Counted from the first letter of the stretch, positions 23,744 through 32,829 are shown. The stretch: 39,322 bases of DNA from Dehalococcoidia bacterium (GCA_022451965.1 JAKUNJ010000007.1:45591-84912), one strand, 5' to 3'. Program-made: numbers and translations. The notes: generated by a model not told the origin, from the letters alone.

Positions 23744-24643
23744 CTAAAATTTTGTACTATATTCTAACTTTCCTTGAATATCTAAAGTTACTTTGAACAA
23801 ATCTCCACCACGATATGCTTTGTGATTATATCCTTTTGGCTCTGAACCAATTGGAGCTTCTCCTGTACCTGAAAAAGCGGTACTAACATATAATTCATTC
23901 AAATCTTCGCCTCCAAACATTGGGCATGAGGTTTGAGTTGCAGGAAAAATAATTTCTCTTTCCAATTTTCCATCTGGATCAAATCTCATTACCTTTGAAC
24001 TAAACCAAATAGCAGACCATATATAACCTTCAGAATCCACTGTCATGCCATCGACGATACCTATTGAATCATCGTTCAAATTAATAAATACTTTTTTATT
24101 AGTTATTGATTTTTTTTGTTTATTATAATCCCATTTATATATAAGTTTTCTCAGTGAATCAGTGCTATAGAAAGTTGATTCATCAGGAGAAAAACCCATT
24201 CCGTTACAAAGCTTTACGCCTTCATCTATTACATCTATTGAATTATTAGGATTAATTCTAAAAACAACATCATTACTCCAGTTTGAAGCATCAGTACCAC
24301 AATAAAAACTTCCATCTGGACCTGCAGTAGCATCATTAATTCTAATATTTATTTGCGTTCCGTCAATTTTTCCACTTTTCAATAATTTGTAATTTTTACC
24401 TAGATCCCACAAGTAAATACCTTCCCATGATCCTAGAATTATTCCTCCACTCTCATTAAATCTGAACCCACCAATATTTATACCATCATGTATTATTTCA
24501 TTAGTTTTTTTATTAGGATCATATCTATATAATTTTCCCCCTGAGATATCCGTCCAATAAATTTTTTTTTCTTTTGAGTTCCATACTGGACCTTCCCCAA
24601 CATTAGCATTGGGAGAAGCAACTTTTTCAATATGATAATCCAT
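23744..24643 (-). CDS. SMP-30/gluconolactonase-family lactonase
   Basis: 299 residues, six-bladed beta-propeller of the SMP-30/regucalcin family. The divalent-metal ligands are all found: Glu17 in VGEGPVW, Asn103 in RINDATAGPDG, Asn147 in LCNGMGFSPDE and Asp198 in IVDGMTVDSEG. Blade repeats of the type W-x-D-I-x-G, FRFNESGG, DGSFYCGT and GYIWSA are visible. It hydrolyses a sugar lactone to the aldonic acid. GAGG precedes the ATG; the gene is first in the minus-strand operon and divergent from an SDR gene at 24735. No signal peptide, so cytoplasmic. Confidence 0.92.
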   Translation of the reverse strand: MDYHIEKVASPNANVGEGPVWNSKEKKIYWTDISGGKLYRYDPNKKTNEIIHDGINIGGFRFNESGGIILGSWEGIYLWDLGKNYKLLKSGKIDGTQINIRINDATAGPDGSFYCGTDASNWSNDVVFRINPNNSIDVIDEGVKLCNGMGFSPDESTFYSTDSLRKLIYKWDYNKQKKSITNKKVFINLNDDSIGIVDGMTVDSEGYIWSAIWFSSKVMRFDPDGKLEREIIFPATQTSCPMFGGEDLNELYVSTAFSGTGEAPIGSEPKGYNHKAYRGGDLFKVTLDIQGKLEYSTKF

Positions 24644-24674
24644 AAAACCTCATTACTTGAATATGAATTTTATA

Positions 24675-24704
24675 TTATCAGGATATATCACTATCGTGTA
24701 TACT
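24675..24704 (+). promoter_or_regulatory. Weak promoter candidate for the divergent SDR gene
   Basis: TTATCA (24675-24680), 18-nt spacer, TATACT (24699-24704), then a 30-nt leader with AAGG before the ATG at 24735. The 91-nt gap to the divergent lactonase gene is too short for more than shared control elements; no palindrome was seen. Confidence 0.3.
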
Positions 24705-24734
24705 TTTTGAAGAATAATCTAAGAAAGGTAAATT

Positions 24735-25532
24735 ATGGGTGATCTCAATAATAAAGTTGCAATTGTTACTGGTGGTGCACAAGGAATAGGAAAGGGAATA
24801 GTTGATATATTTTCAATGGATGGAGCCAAAGTTTGTATTGCAGATATTTCAAAAGAGCACGGTAATAATGCTGTAAGAGATATTACTAAAAGAGGGGGAG
24901 AGGCATTCTTTGTAGAGGCTAATTTTCAGAATTCTCAAACACCTGAAAAAGTGGTGGAATCATGCATGAATTATTTTGGTTCAATAGAAATTTTAGTAAA
25001 TAATGTTGGTATCCAGCCTCCAAGTTCCTATAAAAATGTTGAAGAAACTTCAGAGGAAATTTGGGACGCAGTTATAAATGTTAACTTAAAAAGTTATTTT
25101 CTAATGTCAAAATATTCTATTCCCTATATGAAAAAAAATGGTAGAGGATCAATCATAAACATAGCAAGTGTTCAGGGTTTACAATCACAAAAGCTAGTAC
25201 CACCATATGCAGCTAGTAAGGGAGGTGTTTTATCACTCACTAGGCAGATGTCTTTAGACTATATCAGTAGCAACATAAGGATTAACGCAATAAATCCCGG
25301 AACATTTAATACACCCATGGTCAGAAATTCTATTTCGGGAAATATTGAGGAAAGTATTGATCTTTTTGGAAGCGATATTCCAATTGGAAGAGTTGGTGAT
25401 CCAAAAGAAATTGGTCATGTAGCCTCGTTTCTTGCAAGCGAAAAATCTTCATTTATATCAGGTGAATACATAAATGTAGACGGAGGAATTATGGCAAAAG
25501 GGGGATGGGATTCTGATCTTCAGGGAGAATAA
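24735..25532 (+). CDS. SDR-family oxidoreductase, divergent from the sugar operon
   Basis: 265 residues, canonical: TGGAQGIGKG (12-21), Asp37 in IADIS suggesting NAD, NNVG (89-92), Ser145 in NIASVQG, Tyr158 and Lys162 in YAASK, C-terminal GEYINVDGGIMAKGGWDSD. It shares about the usual SDR level of similarity with the other members here but is not a tandem copy of 22949. AAAGG precedes the ATG. It is divergent from the lactonase operon and tail-to-tail overlaps the DUF4432 gene by 13 nt. By context it probably performs the other dehydrogenase step of the same sugar-oxidation route. Confidence 0.9.
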   Translation: MGDLNNKVAIVTGGAQGIGKGIVDIFSMDGAKVCIADISKEHGNNAVRDITKRGGEAFFVEANFQNSQTPEKVVESCMNYFGSIEILVNNVGIQPPSSYKNVEETSEEIWDAVINVNLKSYFLMSKYSIPYMKKNGRGSIINIASVQGLQSQKLVPPYAASKGGVLSLTRQMSLDYISSNIRINAINPGTFNTPMVRNSISGNIEESIDLFGSDIPIGRVGDPKEIGHVASFLASEKSSFISGEYINVDGGIMAKGGWDSDLQGE

Positions 25533-26596
25533 TTAAAAGGATTATCACCATTCGAGTATTTAGAAAAAATTCCTGCCTTGATTTTTGCTTTGATAGTTTC
25601 TCCAGCTTTGACAATATAGGCTGATCCATTATTTTCAGCTTGTTCTACTCCTCCATTATGCCAACTAGTGCATGGTTCTAATCCTGCGTTGTAGCATCTA
25701 CCATACCATGGATATCCGTATCCTCCTCCAAAATTTCTCCAGTACCATATGTACTTAAATAAATCTTTTGGAAATTCTACACCCCAAGTCAATTGCAAAT
25801 CATTATTTGTTATTGCGTACCAACCATCAGTTAAGTTTGTAAAGTATGCCATATCTAAGGATCTATCTTGCTTACCAGGTATTTTTCTTAGGTCATTTTT
25901 AGTTCCATCTTTCATTTCAATATATGGCCACTTTCCCTTATAATTAGGTTTAAGTTTGGATGATTTGTCTGCATCAACAGGATGAGACAATACTGTACAC
26001 TCAGGAATTGACAGAGAACATTTATCTGAAAGGAATGATCCACCTATAGCAATGTGTTCAAGCCACACAATATTTAGATCTTCTTCTGCAAAATTAGAAA
26101 CTTCTTGATATATTTCTATAAAAGTATCTTCATCACTTAAGGAAATAATCCTCTTGATTTCAAATGGACTTCTCAAACTTCTTGTTGTGAATTCTACAAT
26201 ACATTTTTTATTTGAATCCTGAACTATTTTTGTATCCCATGGGATGTTATTAACATCACCATGAATTCCAAAATCAGCTCCATAATATTTACTTGGATAT
26301 CCACCATGTGGCACAACACTTTGCCAACCACCTTCATAATAATCTAACCAAACTGAAGCTCCATCACCAGTTGAAGGAACATTATTCTTGGGATTTCTTA
26401 TACCCCATGGTGTCTTGAACATAAATTCTGTATCTGAAGATTTATGAACAAAACTGGATATATCTGCTCCCTTATCAGCAAGGATTTCTAAACGAATATT
26501 TTTATTTTCTAAAATTACTGTTTTTAATCCTCTAAAAGTCCATGCATCAGACACTCTCACTCCTTCTGACCTTTCTTCCCTATAATTAGTTCCCAT
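25520..26596 (-). CDS. DUF4432 / aldose-1-epimerase-like protein
   Basis: 358 residues, galactose-mutarotase-like beta-sandwich. Features: LEILADKGADISSFVHKSSDTEFMFKTPWGIRNP (32-65), HGGYPSKYYGADFGIHGDVNNIPW (97-120, with His113), a conserved VWLEHIAIG (157-165), and LEPCTSWHNGGVEQAENNG (about 309-327), a Glu-rich stretch resembling the family C-terminal catalytic end. Function in the family is a mutarotase or sugar-binding role on free sugars; DUF4432 has little direct biochemistry. AAGGA precedes the ATG. Location beside lactonase and dehydrogenases suggests it interconverts anomers of the sugar that the first dehydrogenase uses. Rich in Trp/Tyr/Gly. Confidence 0.78.
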   Translation of the reverse strand: MGTNYREERSEGVRVSDAWTFRGLKTVILENKNIRLEILADKGADISSFVHKSSDTEFMFKTPWGIRNPKNNVPSTGDGASVWLDYYEGGWQSVVPHGGYPSKYYGADFGIHGDVNNIPWDTKIVQDSNKKCIVEFTTRSLRSPFEIKRIISLSDEDTFIEIYQEVSNFAEEDLNIVWLEHIAIGGSFLSDKCSLSIPECTVLSHPVDADKSSKLKPNYKGKWPYIEMKDGTKNDLRKIPGKQDRSLDMAYFTNLTDGWYAITNNDLQLTWGVEFPKDLFKYIWYWRNFGGGYGYPWYGRCYNAGLEPCTSWHNGGVEQAENNGSAYIVKAGETIKAKIKAGIFSKYSNGDNPFNYSP

Positions 26597-26720
26597 AAAT
26601 ATTTCCTTGTTTCTGATTTAGTATGTGATAATAATACAAAACTTATTTATTAATGGTTAAGTTTATTTGACTTTTTTCTTTTCAAAGAATTTATTTAATA
26701 TAAAAGTTTAGAATAGTAGT

Positions 26721-28142
26721 ATGAATACGTATGATGACTTATCTGTTTATTGGCTTAGGCAAGATCTTAGGCTAACTGATAATCCAGCTCTAACAAAATC
26801 TCTTGAATCAAATAATGTTCTTGTAATCTACATTTTAGATGATATTAATTCTAAAGATAATAAAATGGGAGGATCAAGTAGGTGGTGGCTACACAGATCC
26901 TTAGAAAATCTAAATGAGAAGCTAGATAATAAAATATCATTTTATTCTGGAAACCCTTCAGACATTTTTTCTGAACTTACATCAAGACTAAATATTAAGA
27001 AAGTATATTGGAACAGATGCTATGAACCATGGAGAATTAAAAGAGATATTGTGCTAAAAAAACTTTTGTTAGACAAGGGTATAAAAGTTAACTCATACAA
27101 CTCAAATTTACTATGGGAACCTAATCAAATACTTAAATCTGATAAAACTCCATACAAGGTTTTTACTCCTTATTACAGAAAAGGTTGCCTAAATCATTCA
27201 TCTCCTAGAATGCCTATTAATAAGCCAAACTTAGAAAATATAATAAAGGATGAGAAAAATAACAATTTAGAAGATTTGTGCCTTTTGGACAAATTTAAGT
27301 GGTACTCAAAATTTGAAAATCTTTGGACTCCTGGTGAAGATTCTGCTTATTTAAAGTTTAATAAATTCTTAGAAAATGGCTTAAATGGTTACAGAAATGG
27401 TAGAAACTTTCCAGAAAAAGAAAATGTTTCTCAGTTATCTCCACATCTTCATTTTGGAGAAATATCTCCAAATCAAATCTGGTATGAATTAGATGAAAAA
27501 TTTAATAATTATCCAGAAAAAGATATCAACCATTTTAAGAGTGAACTAGGTTGGAGAGAATTCTCATATTATCTAAATTTTCATTTTCCTGATTTAAATA
27601 ATAAAAATCTACAAACAAAATTTGATGCTTTTCCTTGGGAAAATGATTCAAAGCTATTAAATGCTTGGAAAAAAGGTGTTACAGGATATCCTATAGTTGA
27701 TGCAGGGATGAGAGAGCTTTGGCAAACAGGGTATATGCATAATAGAGTAAGAATGATAGTTGGTTCCTTTTTAGTAAAGAATTTGTTAATAGATTGGAAA
27801 AAAGGTGAAAGATGGTTTTGGGATTGCCTAATTGATGCAGATCTTGCCAGTAATTCTGCCAGTTGGCAGTGGGTTGCAGGAACTGGAGCAGATGCAGCTC
27901 CATACTTCAGAATTTTCAATCCAATATTACAAGGATCAAAATTTGATCCAAATGGAAATTACACAAGAAAATTCATCCCAGAATTGAATAAAGTTCCTGT
28001 AAAATATCTGTTTAATCCCTGGGATGCACCAAAAGATTTATTATTAGAAGCAGGAGTAATTTTAGGTGTCAATTATCCAAAACCAATAGTTGATATTAAG
28101 GATTCAAGAAATAAAGCTCTTGAATCTTTCTCTATGTTATAG
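26721..28142 (+). CDS. phrB: Deoxyribodipyrimidine photolyase
   Basis: 473 residues. The N-terminal antenna domain begins YWLRQDLRLTDNPAL. The FAD-binding helical domain (about 200 onward) contains SQLSPHLHFGEISP, WREFSYYLNFHFP, GYPIVDAGMRELWQTGYMHNRVRM, and NSASWQWVAGTGADAAPYFRIFNP. Asn378 and Trp382 stand at the same numbers as the flavin-contacting Asn and the first Trp of the electron-transfer chain in the Escherichia coli enzyme. This is a class I CPD photolyase (blue-light repair of cyclobutane dimers), though cryptochrome-like members share these motifs. No Shine-Dalgarno; TAGAAT is 6 nt before the ATG. It implies a sunlit habitat. Confidence 0.95.
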   Translation: MNTYDDLSVYWLRQDLRLTDNPALTKSLESNNVLVIYILDDINSKDNKMGGSSRWWLHRSLENLNEKLDNKISFYSGNPSDIFSELTSRLNIKKVYWNRCYEPWRIKRDIVLKKLLLDKGIKVNSYNSNLLWEPNQILKSDKTPYKVFTPYYRKGCLNHSSPRMPINKPNLENIIKDEKNNNLEDLCLLDKFKWYSKFENLWTPGEDSAYLKFNKFLENGLNGYRNGRNFPEKENVSQLSPHLHFGEISPNQIWYELDEKFNNYPEKDINHFKSELGWREFSYYLNFHFPDLNNKNLQTKFDAFPWENDSKLLNAWKKGVTGYPIVDAGMRELWQTGYMHNRVRMIVGSFLVKNLLIDWKKGERWFWDCLIDADLASNSASWQWVAGTGADAAPYFRIFNPILQGSKFDPNGNYTRKFIPELNKVPVKYLFNPWDAPKDLLLEAGVILGVNYPKPIVDIKDSRNKALESFSML

Positions 28143-28146
28143 TTTG

Positions 28147-28178
28147 TTGTAATAAATATCTGACATTTATCATTACAA
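28147..28178. repeat. Hairpin element B, 3' of photolyase
   Basis: TTGTAAT-AAAT pairs with ATTT-(ATC)-ATTACAA around an ATCTGAC loop, starting 4 nt after the photolyase stop. It is related to element A at 19850-19876. A run of A and not T follows, so it is not a standard terminator on the plus strand. Confidence 0.35.
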
Positions 28179-28258
28179 AAAAAAGTTCATATAATTTTCA
28201 CATATCTTTTATAAAATGGTTTCAAATTCATTAAATATAACTGTATTAAGGAATTAAG

Positions 28259-30613
28259 ATGTCATTACAATCTTTGGTAAGTTTCTGCGCTAGAAGACCA
28301 TTTGTAACTGTTGGAATTTGGGTATTACTAATGATTTCTTCAGGATTACTTTCTCAAAATTATTTAGATAGCGCATTGAGTGGCGGTCAAGGTGCTACTC
28401 AAGATCAAGAATTTAGGCTTGCTCAGAAGTTAAAAGATGAAAAAATGAATGATCTGAATCCACAACAACAACAGTCTTCAGGATCCTCTGGTATGGAAGA
28501 CAATCTATTAGTAGTAACCTCTAATGTTTATACATTTCCTTCTGACGAGTATTTTACTTCACTAAATGGATTCTTTAATAAAATACAATCTGAAATTGAC
28601 AAATTTGAAGTTGACCAAAATATTGGTAAAGTTGAAGATTATCAGATTAATCCCTCCCAAGATGGAACAACAATAATGATATCCGCACCTTTCGTTAGAG
28701 GCGAACTTGTTGGTCCACTAATACATGTCACTGAAGATTTTTCAGATGATAATTTTCAATATTATTTTATTGGATTTGAATCTATTCAATATTCATTTGC
28801 ACATATAGCAGAAAAAGACTTAATAACAGGTGAAACTATAGGAATCTCTGTAGCATTAATAATATTAGCTCTTGTATTTGGTTCGGTAACTTCAGCGATA
28901 ATACCGGTTATTCTAGCAGTAGTGGCAATTTTTGTTTCTATTGGTGCAGTTTCTGTAATAGGTCAGATAGTTGATTTAAATGATTTTGTGCCCAATATTA
29001 TGACTATGATGGGTCTAGCTGTTGGGATTGATTATTGTTTGTTCATATTATCAAGATATAGAGAAGAAAGAGCAAATGGATTTGAAAAATACGATGCAAT
29101 TATAAACTCAGGGAGTACTGCAGGAAGAGCTGTTTTGTTCAGTGGATTAACTGTAGTACTTGCATTAGTTGGAATGTTTATAATACCTGAAAAAACTTTT
29201 CAGGCATTTGGAGTGGGAGCTATCGTAGTAGTTTTTGTTGCAGTAATGGCAGGAATTACCATACTTCCTGCAATAATTGGTATTTTAGGAGATAGAGTCA
29301 ACAGTTTTGGCGTACCCAAAGGATTAACTATAATTCTCTACATCATTGGTTTTTTGATTGTGGCTTTTACTCAAGACTTAGGCCCAATATTATTATTAGT
29401 TTCTGGTGCTGTAATGTCATTGCTAATTTTATTATCAATATTAAGAAAAAGAGGTTTAAATATTAGTTTCTTCAATCCTGATAAAAGTAGTGAAACAGAA
29501 GGAGGCTTTTGGAATCTAATTACTCTTCAAGTAATGAAAAGGCCATATATCAGTATGTCTATTGCAGCAGGCTTTCTAATAATACTTTCTTATTTTTATT
29601 TCGATTTAGAAAAGGGCACTAGTGGTATTTCAGTTTTGCCTGATGATGAACCTGTCAAGGTTGGATTTAATCTTTTGGATGAAAAATTTGGATTTGGTTC
29701 AAATGCTCCCGCCACAATAATGATAGATGCAGATATGAATTCTGAAAAAATTACATCATCAATAAATAAAATCGAACAAAGCTTAATTGAAGATGCAGGC
29801 TTTTTACCTCCTGAAGTATTGATTGAACCATCAGTTAATTTTGCCGAATTGACATCAATGATACCTGGTGACCCTCAAAATCAAATTTCATTAAATTCAA
29901 TAAAGCGTCTTAGAAATGAAATAATTCCATCTGCTTTTGATGGAATACCTTCATCAGAGTATACAATTTACGTCGGTGGACAGTCAGCTGAAGTAGTAGA
30001 TTCTGTTGAAATGACAGATGAATATTTCCCTATCGTCCTGGGATTAGTTCTTTCATTGAGTTTAGTACTATTATTGTTTGCATTTAGGTCAATAACAATT
30101 TCAATAGCTTCAATAATAATGAATTTGCTTTCTGTAGGAGCTTCCTATGGTTTGTTAGTCTTAGTTTTTCAGAAAGGATTTATGATAGATATATTTGGAT
30201 TTGAGCAGGTAGATCAGCTTGAATTTTGGCTACCATTGTTTATGTTCAGTATACTTTTTGGATTATCCATGGATTATCACGTTTTTATGCTAAGTCGTAT
30301 AAAAGAACATTTTGATGAAACGGGCTCATCAGATGAATCTGTAGCTTTTGGTCTGAGAAAAACAGCAAGTATCATTACAGGTGCAGCTTTGATAATGGTT
30401 GCTGTTTTTGGAGGTTTTGCTTTAGGTGAGCTTGCATTTTTTCAGTCAATGGGATTTGGGCTAGGAGCAGCAGTACTAATTGATGCAACAGTTGTAAGAT
30501 CAATTCTAGTTCCAAGTGTAATGAAGTTACTGGGAACAAATGCTTGGTATTTGCCAAAGTTCTTAAATTGGTTACCGAATATATCTATTGAGGGTAATAT
30601 AAATAAAAATTAA
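28259..30613 (+). CDS. MMPL-family (RND superfamily) transporter
   Basis: 784 residues with the duplicated RND arrangement: one N-terminal helix, an extracytoplasmic loop (about 35-190), five to six helices, a second helix with a large loop (about 430-600), and a last helix bundle. Both halves hold the proton-relay Asp-Tyr pair: Asp258-Tyr259 in GLAVGIDYCLFILSRYREE and Asp672-Tyr673 in FGLSMDYHVFMLSRIKEHF. The first loop has a Gln/Ser-rich stretch (NPQQQQSSGSSG, about 67-78). The family uses proton motive force to export lipids or other hydrophobic molecules. AAGGA precedes the ATG. Substrate unknown; no adjacent lipid-synthesis gene is present. Confidence 0.93.
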   Translation: MSLQSLVSFCARRPFVTVGIWVLLMISSGLLSQNYLDSALSGGQGATQDQEFRLAQKLKDEKMNDLNPQQQQSSGSSGMEDNLLVVTSNVYTFPSDEYFTSLNGFFNKIQSEIDKFEVDQNIGKVEDYQINPSQDGTTIMISAPFVRGELVGPLIHVTEDFSDDNFQYYFIGFESIQYSFAHIAEKDLITGETIGISVALIILALVFGSVTSAIIPVILAVVAIFVSIGAVSVIGQIVDLNDFVPNIMTMMGLAVGIDYCLFILSRYREERANGFEKYDAIINSGSTAGRAVLFSGLTVVLALVGMFIIPEKTFQAFGVGAIVVVFVAVMAGITILPAIIGILGDRVNSFGVPKGLTIILYIIGFLIVAFTQDLGPILLLVSGAVMSLLILLSILRKRGLNISFFNPDKSSETEGGFWNLITLQVMKRPYISMSIAAGFLIILSYFYFDLEKGTSGISVLPDDEPVKVGFNLLDEKFGFGSNAPATIMIDADMNSEKITSSINKIEQSLIEDAGFLPPEVLIEPSVNFAELTSMIPGDPQNQISLNSIKRLRNEIIPSAFDGIPSSEYTIYVGGQSAEVVDSVEMTDEYFPIVLGLVLSLSLVLLLFAFRSITISIASIIMNLLSVGASYGLLVLVFQKGFMIDIFGFEQVDQLEFWLPLFMFSILFGLSMDYHVFMLSRIKEHFDETGSSDESVAFGLRKTASIITGAALIMVAVFGGFALGELAFFQSMGFGLGAAVLIDATVVRSILVPSVMKLLGTNAWYLPKFLNWLPNISIEGNINKN

Positions 30614-30695
30614 AAAAGACATTTTTTACAGTTTTTTTTATTTCAAATCCTTAATAAAATTAAAGAAAACTCGAATTTAGTTTTCAGGAGATAAA

Positions 30696-31793
30696 TTGGT
30701 TGCTACAAAGAAAAATGGATATCTAATATTAAATACAGGCACACCTGATGAACCGAGTATTCCTGCTCTTAGAAGATATTTGAAAGAGTTCTTATCAGAT
30801 CCAGATATGCTTGATTATCCGTCTACAAGGCCTGAAGAAATTTCAAAAGGATTTGATAAAGTCAAAAATAGAATTGCATCTGTTCTCAGATGGACAATAG
30901 TTAATCTTATTGTAGTACCTTTTAGACCTGCTAAAATTCAACATAAATACCAAGGTATATGGACAGATGAAGGATCTCCTTTATTAGTAAATACTGTTAA
31001 ATTTACTGAAAAATTAAAAAAGTATGTTGATGGAAATATTGAGATAGGAATGAGATATGGTAACCCTTCAATTGAAAGTGCCATAAAAAAATTAAAAGCA
31101 AGTGGAACTGAAAAACTTTTTTTAGTTTCTATGTTTCCACAATATGCCGAAGCTACTTCAGGTTCAACATTTACTGAAATATATAGAGTATTAAAAGCAG
31201 AAAACTTTGATCCTGAAATCATAAAAGTTGAACATTATTATAATGAAGATTTTTACCTAAAATCATTAGCAAAAAGTATAATTGAATCTGAAGAATATAA
31301 AAATAGTGAATATTTACTATTTAGTTTTCATGGTCTACCAGTAAGACATCTAAAAAAAGCAGATCTTTCTCAATCTCATTGCCAAAAAATAGATAATTGT
31401 TGCGAAAAGGTTAGTAAAAATAATGAATTTTGTTACAAATCTCATTGTGTAAAAACAATTATGAAACTTGCAGATATAATTGATCCGGATAAACCATTTA
31501 AGGTATGTTATCAAAGTACATTTGGACCAGAGCAATGGATTCAACCTAATATTGTTGACGTACTTGAAGATTTAGCTAATAAAGGTATAAAGAAAGTTTC
31601 TGTAGCTTGTCCATCTTTCACAGCAGATTGTTTAGAAACTTTAGAAGAAATTGCAGTCGAAAATCATGAAGATTTTGAAAAAAATGGTGGTGACTCGGTT
31701 AAATTAATACCAAGTTTAAATGATAACGATGATTGGGTTAAAGGTTTTGCTGGTTATCTTCAAGATAAAGAGTTTGAATTTTCTAGAAAATAA
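30696..31793 (+). CDS. hemH: Ferrochelatase with Cys-rich insert
   Basis: 365 residues from a UUG start at 30696, with AGGAG 5 nt upstream. It inserts Fe2+ into protoporphyrin IX (or coproporphyrin III) in the last steps of haem synthesis. Catalytic His212 is in SFHGLPVRH and the conserved acid in DCLETLEE (Glu314). Directly after His212 comes a Cys-rich segment with Cys229, Cys235, Cys236, Cys246 and Cys251. Ferrochelatases with a [2Fe-2S] cluster held by internal cysteines are known in some bacteria, and this spacing fits that type; cluster presence is not shown. Additional Cys271 and Cys305 are present. No other haem gene is in the window. The cytochrome c at 14224 would need the product. 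Confidence 0.93.
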   Translation: MVATKKNGYLILNTGTPDEPSIPALRRYLKEFLSDPDMLDYPSTRPEEISKGFDKVKNRIASVLRWTIVNLIVVPFRPAKIQHKYQGIWTDEGSPLLVNTVKFTEKLKKYVDGNIEIGMRYGNPSIESAIKKLKASGTEKLFLVSMFPQYAEATSGSTFTEIYRVLKAENFDPEIIKVEHYYNEDFYLKSLAKSIIESEEYKNSEYLLFSFHGLPVRHLKKADLSQSHCQKIDNCCEKVSKNNEFCYKSHCVKTIMKLADIIDPDKPFKVCYQSTFGPEQWIQPNIVDVLEDLANKGIKKVSVACPSFTADCLETLEEIAVENHEDFEKNGGDSVKLIPSLNDNDDWVKGFAGYLQDKEFEFSRK

Positions 31794-31873
31794 TTCCTTT
31801 GTCATAAAAATTAATCTAAAATAAATACCAATTGAAATAATAATTCTTTTAATTTAGTAAGTTGAGGTAATTA

Positions 31874-32767
31874 ATGGAAGTTGGTGTAGTCGGTTTAGGA
31901 AAAATGGGTAACCAAATAGCTCAGAAGTTAAGTGATTCAAATTTTACTGTTTTTGGTTATGATCAAGACCAAGAAATAATAAATACTATTGACCATTCAT
32001 ATCATATAGATAATGACTTAATAACTCTAATGGATCGATTTACCTCAAAAAAAATTATTTGGTTGATGGTACCAAGTGGAGAACCAACAAATAATCTAGT
32101 TATCAAATTGTCAGAGATTATGAGCCAAGGTGACGTAATTATAGATGGTGGGAACAGTTATTATAAAGACTCTGTAAAGAATAATAATATTTGCTCCAAA
32201 AAAGGTATAAGTTTCCTTGATTGTGGTACAAGCGGAGGAGTTTGGGGATTAAGAAATGGATTTTGTTTGACTATAGGAGGCTCTGAAGAAGTTTATAAAG
32301 AAATTATAGGTATATTTGAAACATTATCTACCAAAGAAGCTCAAGGTGGTCTATTTGTGGGACCTTCTGGATCAGGTCACTACGTAAAAATGATTCATAA
32401 TGGTATTGAGTACGGGATGATGCAATCTATTGCTGAAGGTTTGGAGATATTGAAACATAAGTCAGAATATAAATTAAGTCTTGATCAGATAGTAAATAAT
32501 TGGAGAAGAGGCTCAGTAGTTCAGTCATGGCTTATAGATTTAATTGCAGTGGAATTAAGTAAAGATTCAGATCTGGAAAAATTTAGTTCAGAAGTTAGTG
32601 ATTCAGGAGAAGGAAGGTGGACTATAAAAGAGTCCATAGATCTTTCAGTTCCTATTCCGAGTATATATGCTTCTATTTCTCAAAGATTTAATTCTAAAAA
32701 CACAAATTCTTATGCTGGTAAAATACTTTCAGCTATGAGGAATGCTTTTGGTGGTCATACGAACTAG
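31874..32767 (+). CDS. gnd: 6-phosphogluconate dehydrogenase, short (about 300 aa) type
   Basis: 297 residues, the short form of decarboxylating 6-phosphogluconate dehydrogenase. NAD(P)-binding GLGKMG (7-12), VPSG (66-69), DGGNSYY (91-97), the DCGTSGGVWGLRNG loop (116-129) with Ser119-Gly-Gly, and the catalytic Lys172, Asn176 and Glu179 in GHYVKMIHNGIEYG. It oxidises 6-phosphogluconate to ribulose 5-phosphate and CO2. Long (470-residue) Gnd has an additional C-terminal helix domain that is missing here by family, not truncation. Lack of Arg after beta-2 (GYDQDQ) suggests NAD. GAGGT precedes the ATG. Converges with the DUF1330 gene. Confidence 0.92.
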   Translation: MEVGVVGLGKMGNQIAQKLSDSNFTVFGYDQDQEIINTIDHSYHIDNDLITLMDRFTSKKIIWLMVPSGEPTNNLVIKLSEIMSQGDVIIDGGNSYYKDSVKNNNICSKKGISFLDCGTSGGVWGLRNGFCLTIGGSEEVYKEIIGIFETLSTKEAQGGLFVGPSGSGHYVKMIHNGIEYGMMQSIAEGLEILKHKSEYKLSLDQIVNNWRRGSVVQSWLIDLIAVELSKDSDLEKFSSEVSDSGEGRWTIKESIDLSVPIPSIYASISQRFNSKNTNSYAGKILSAMRNAFGGHTN

Positions 32768-32829
32768 ATAAAATATAAATAATAACTTAATCTCTTACTT
32801 CGACTAAATCCACTATATTAAGATATGCT

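Noticed and set aside
30614-30650. Terminator after the MMPL gene
   Set aside because: AAAAAAGAC can pair with the GTTTTTTTT that follows, but the stem is A-T only apart from one pair and one wobble, so stability is doubtful.
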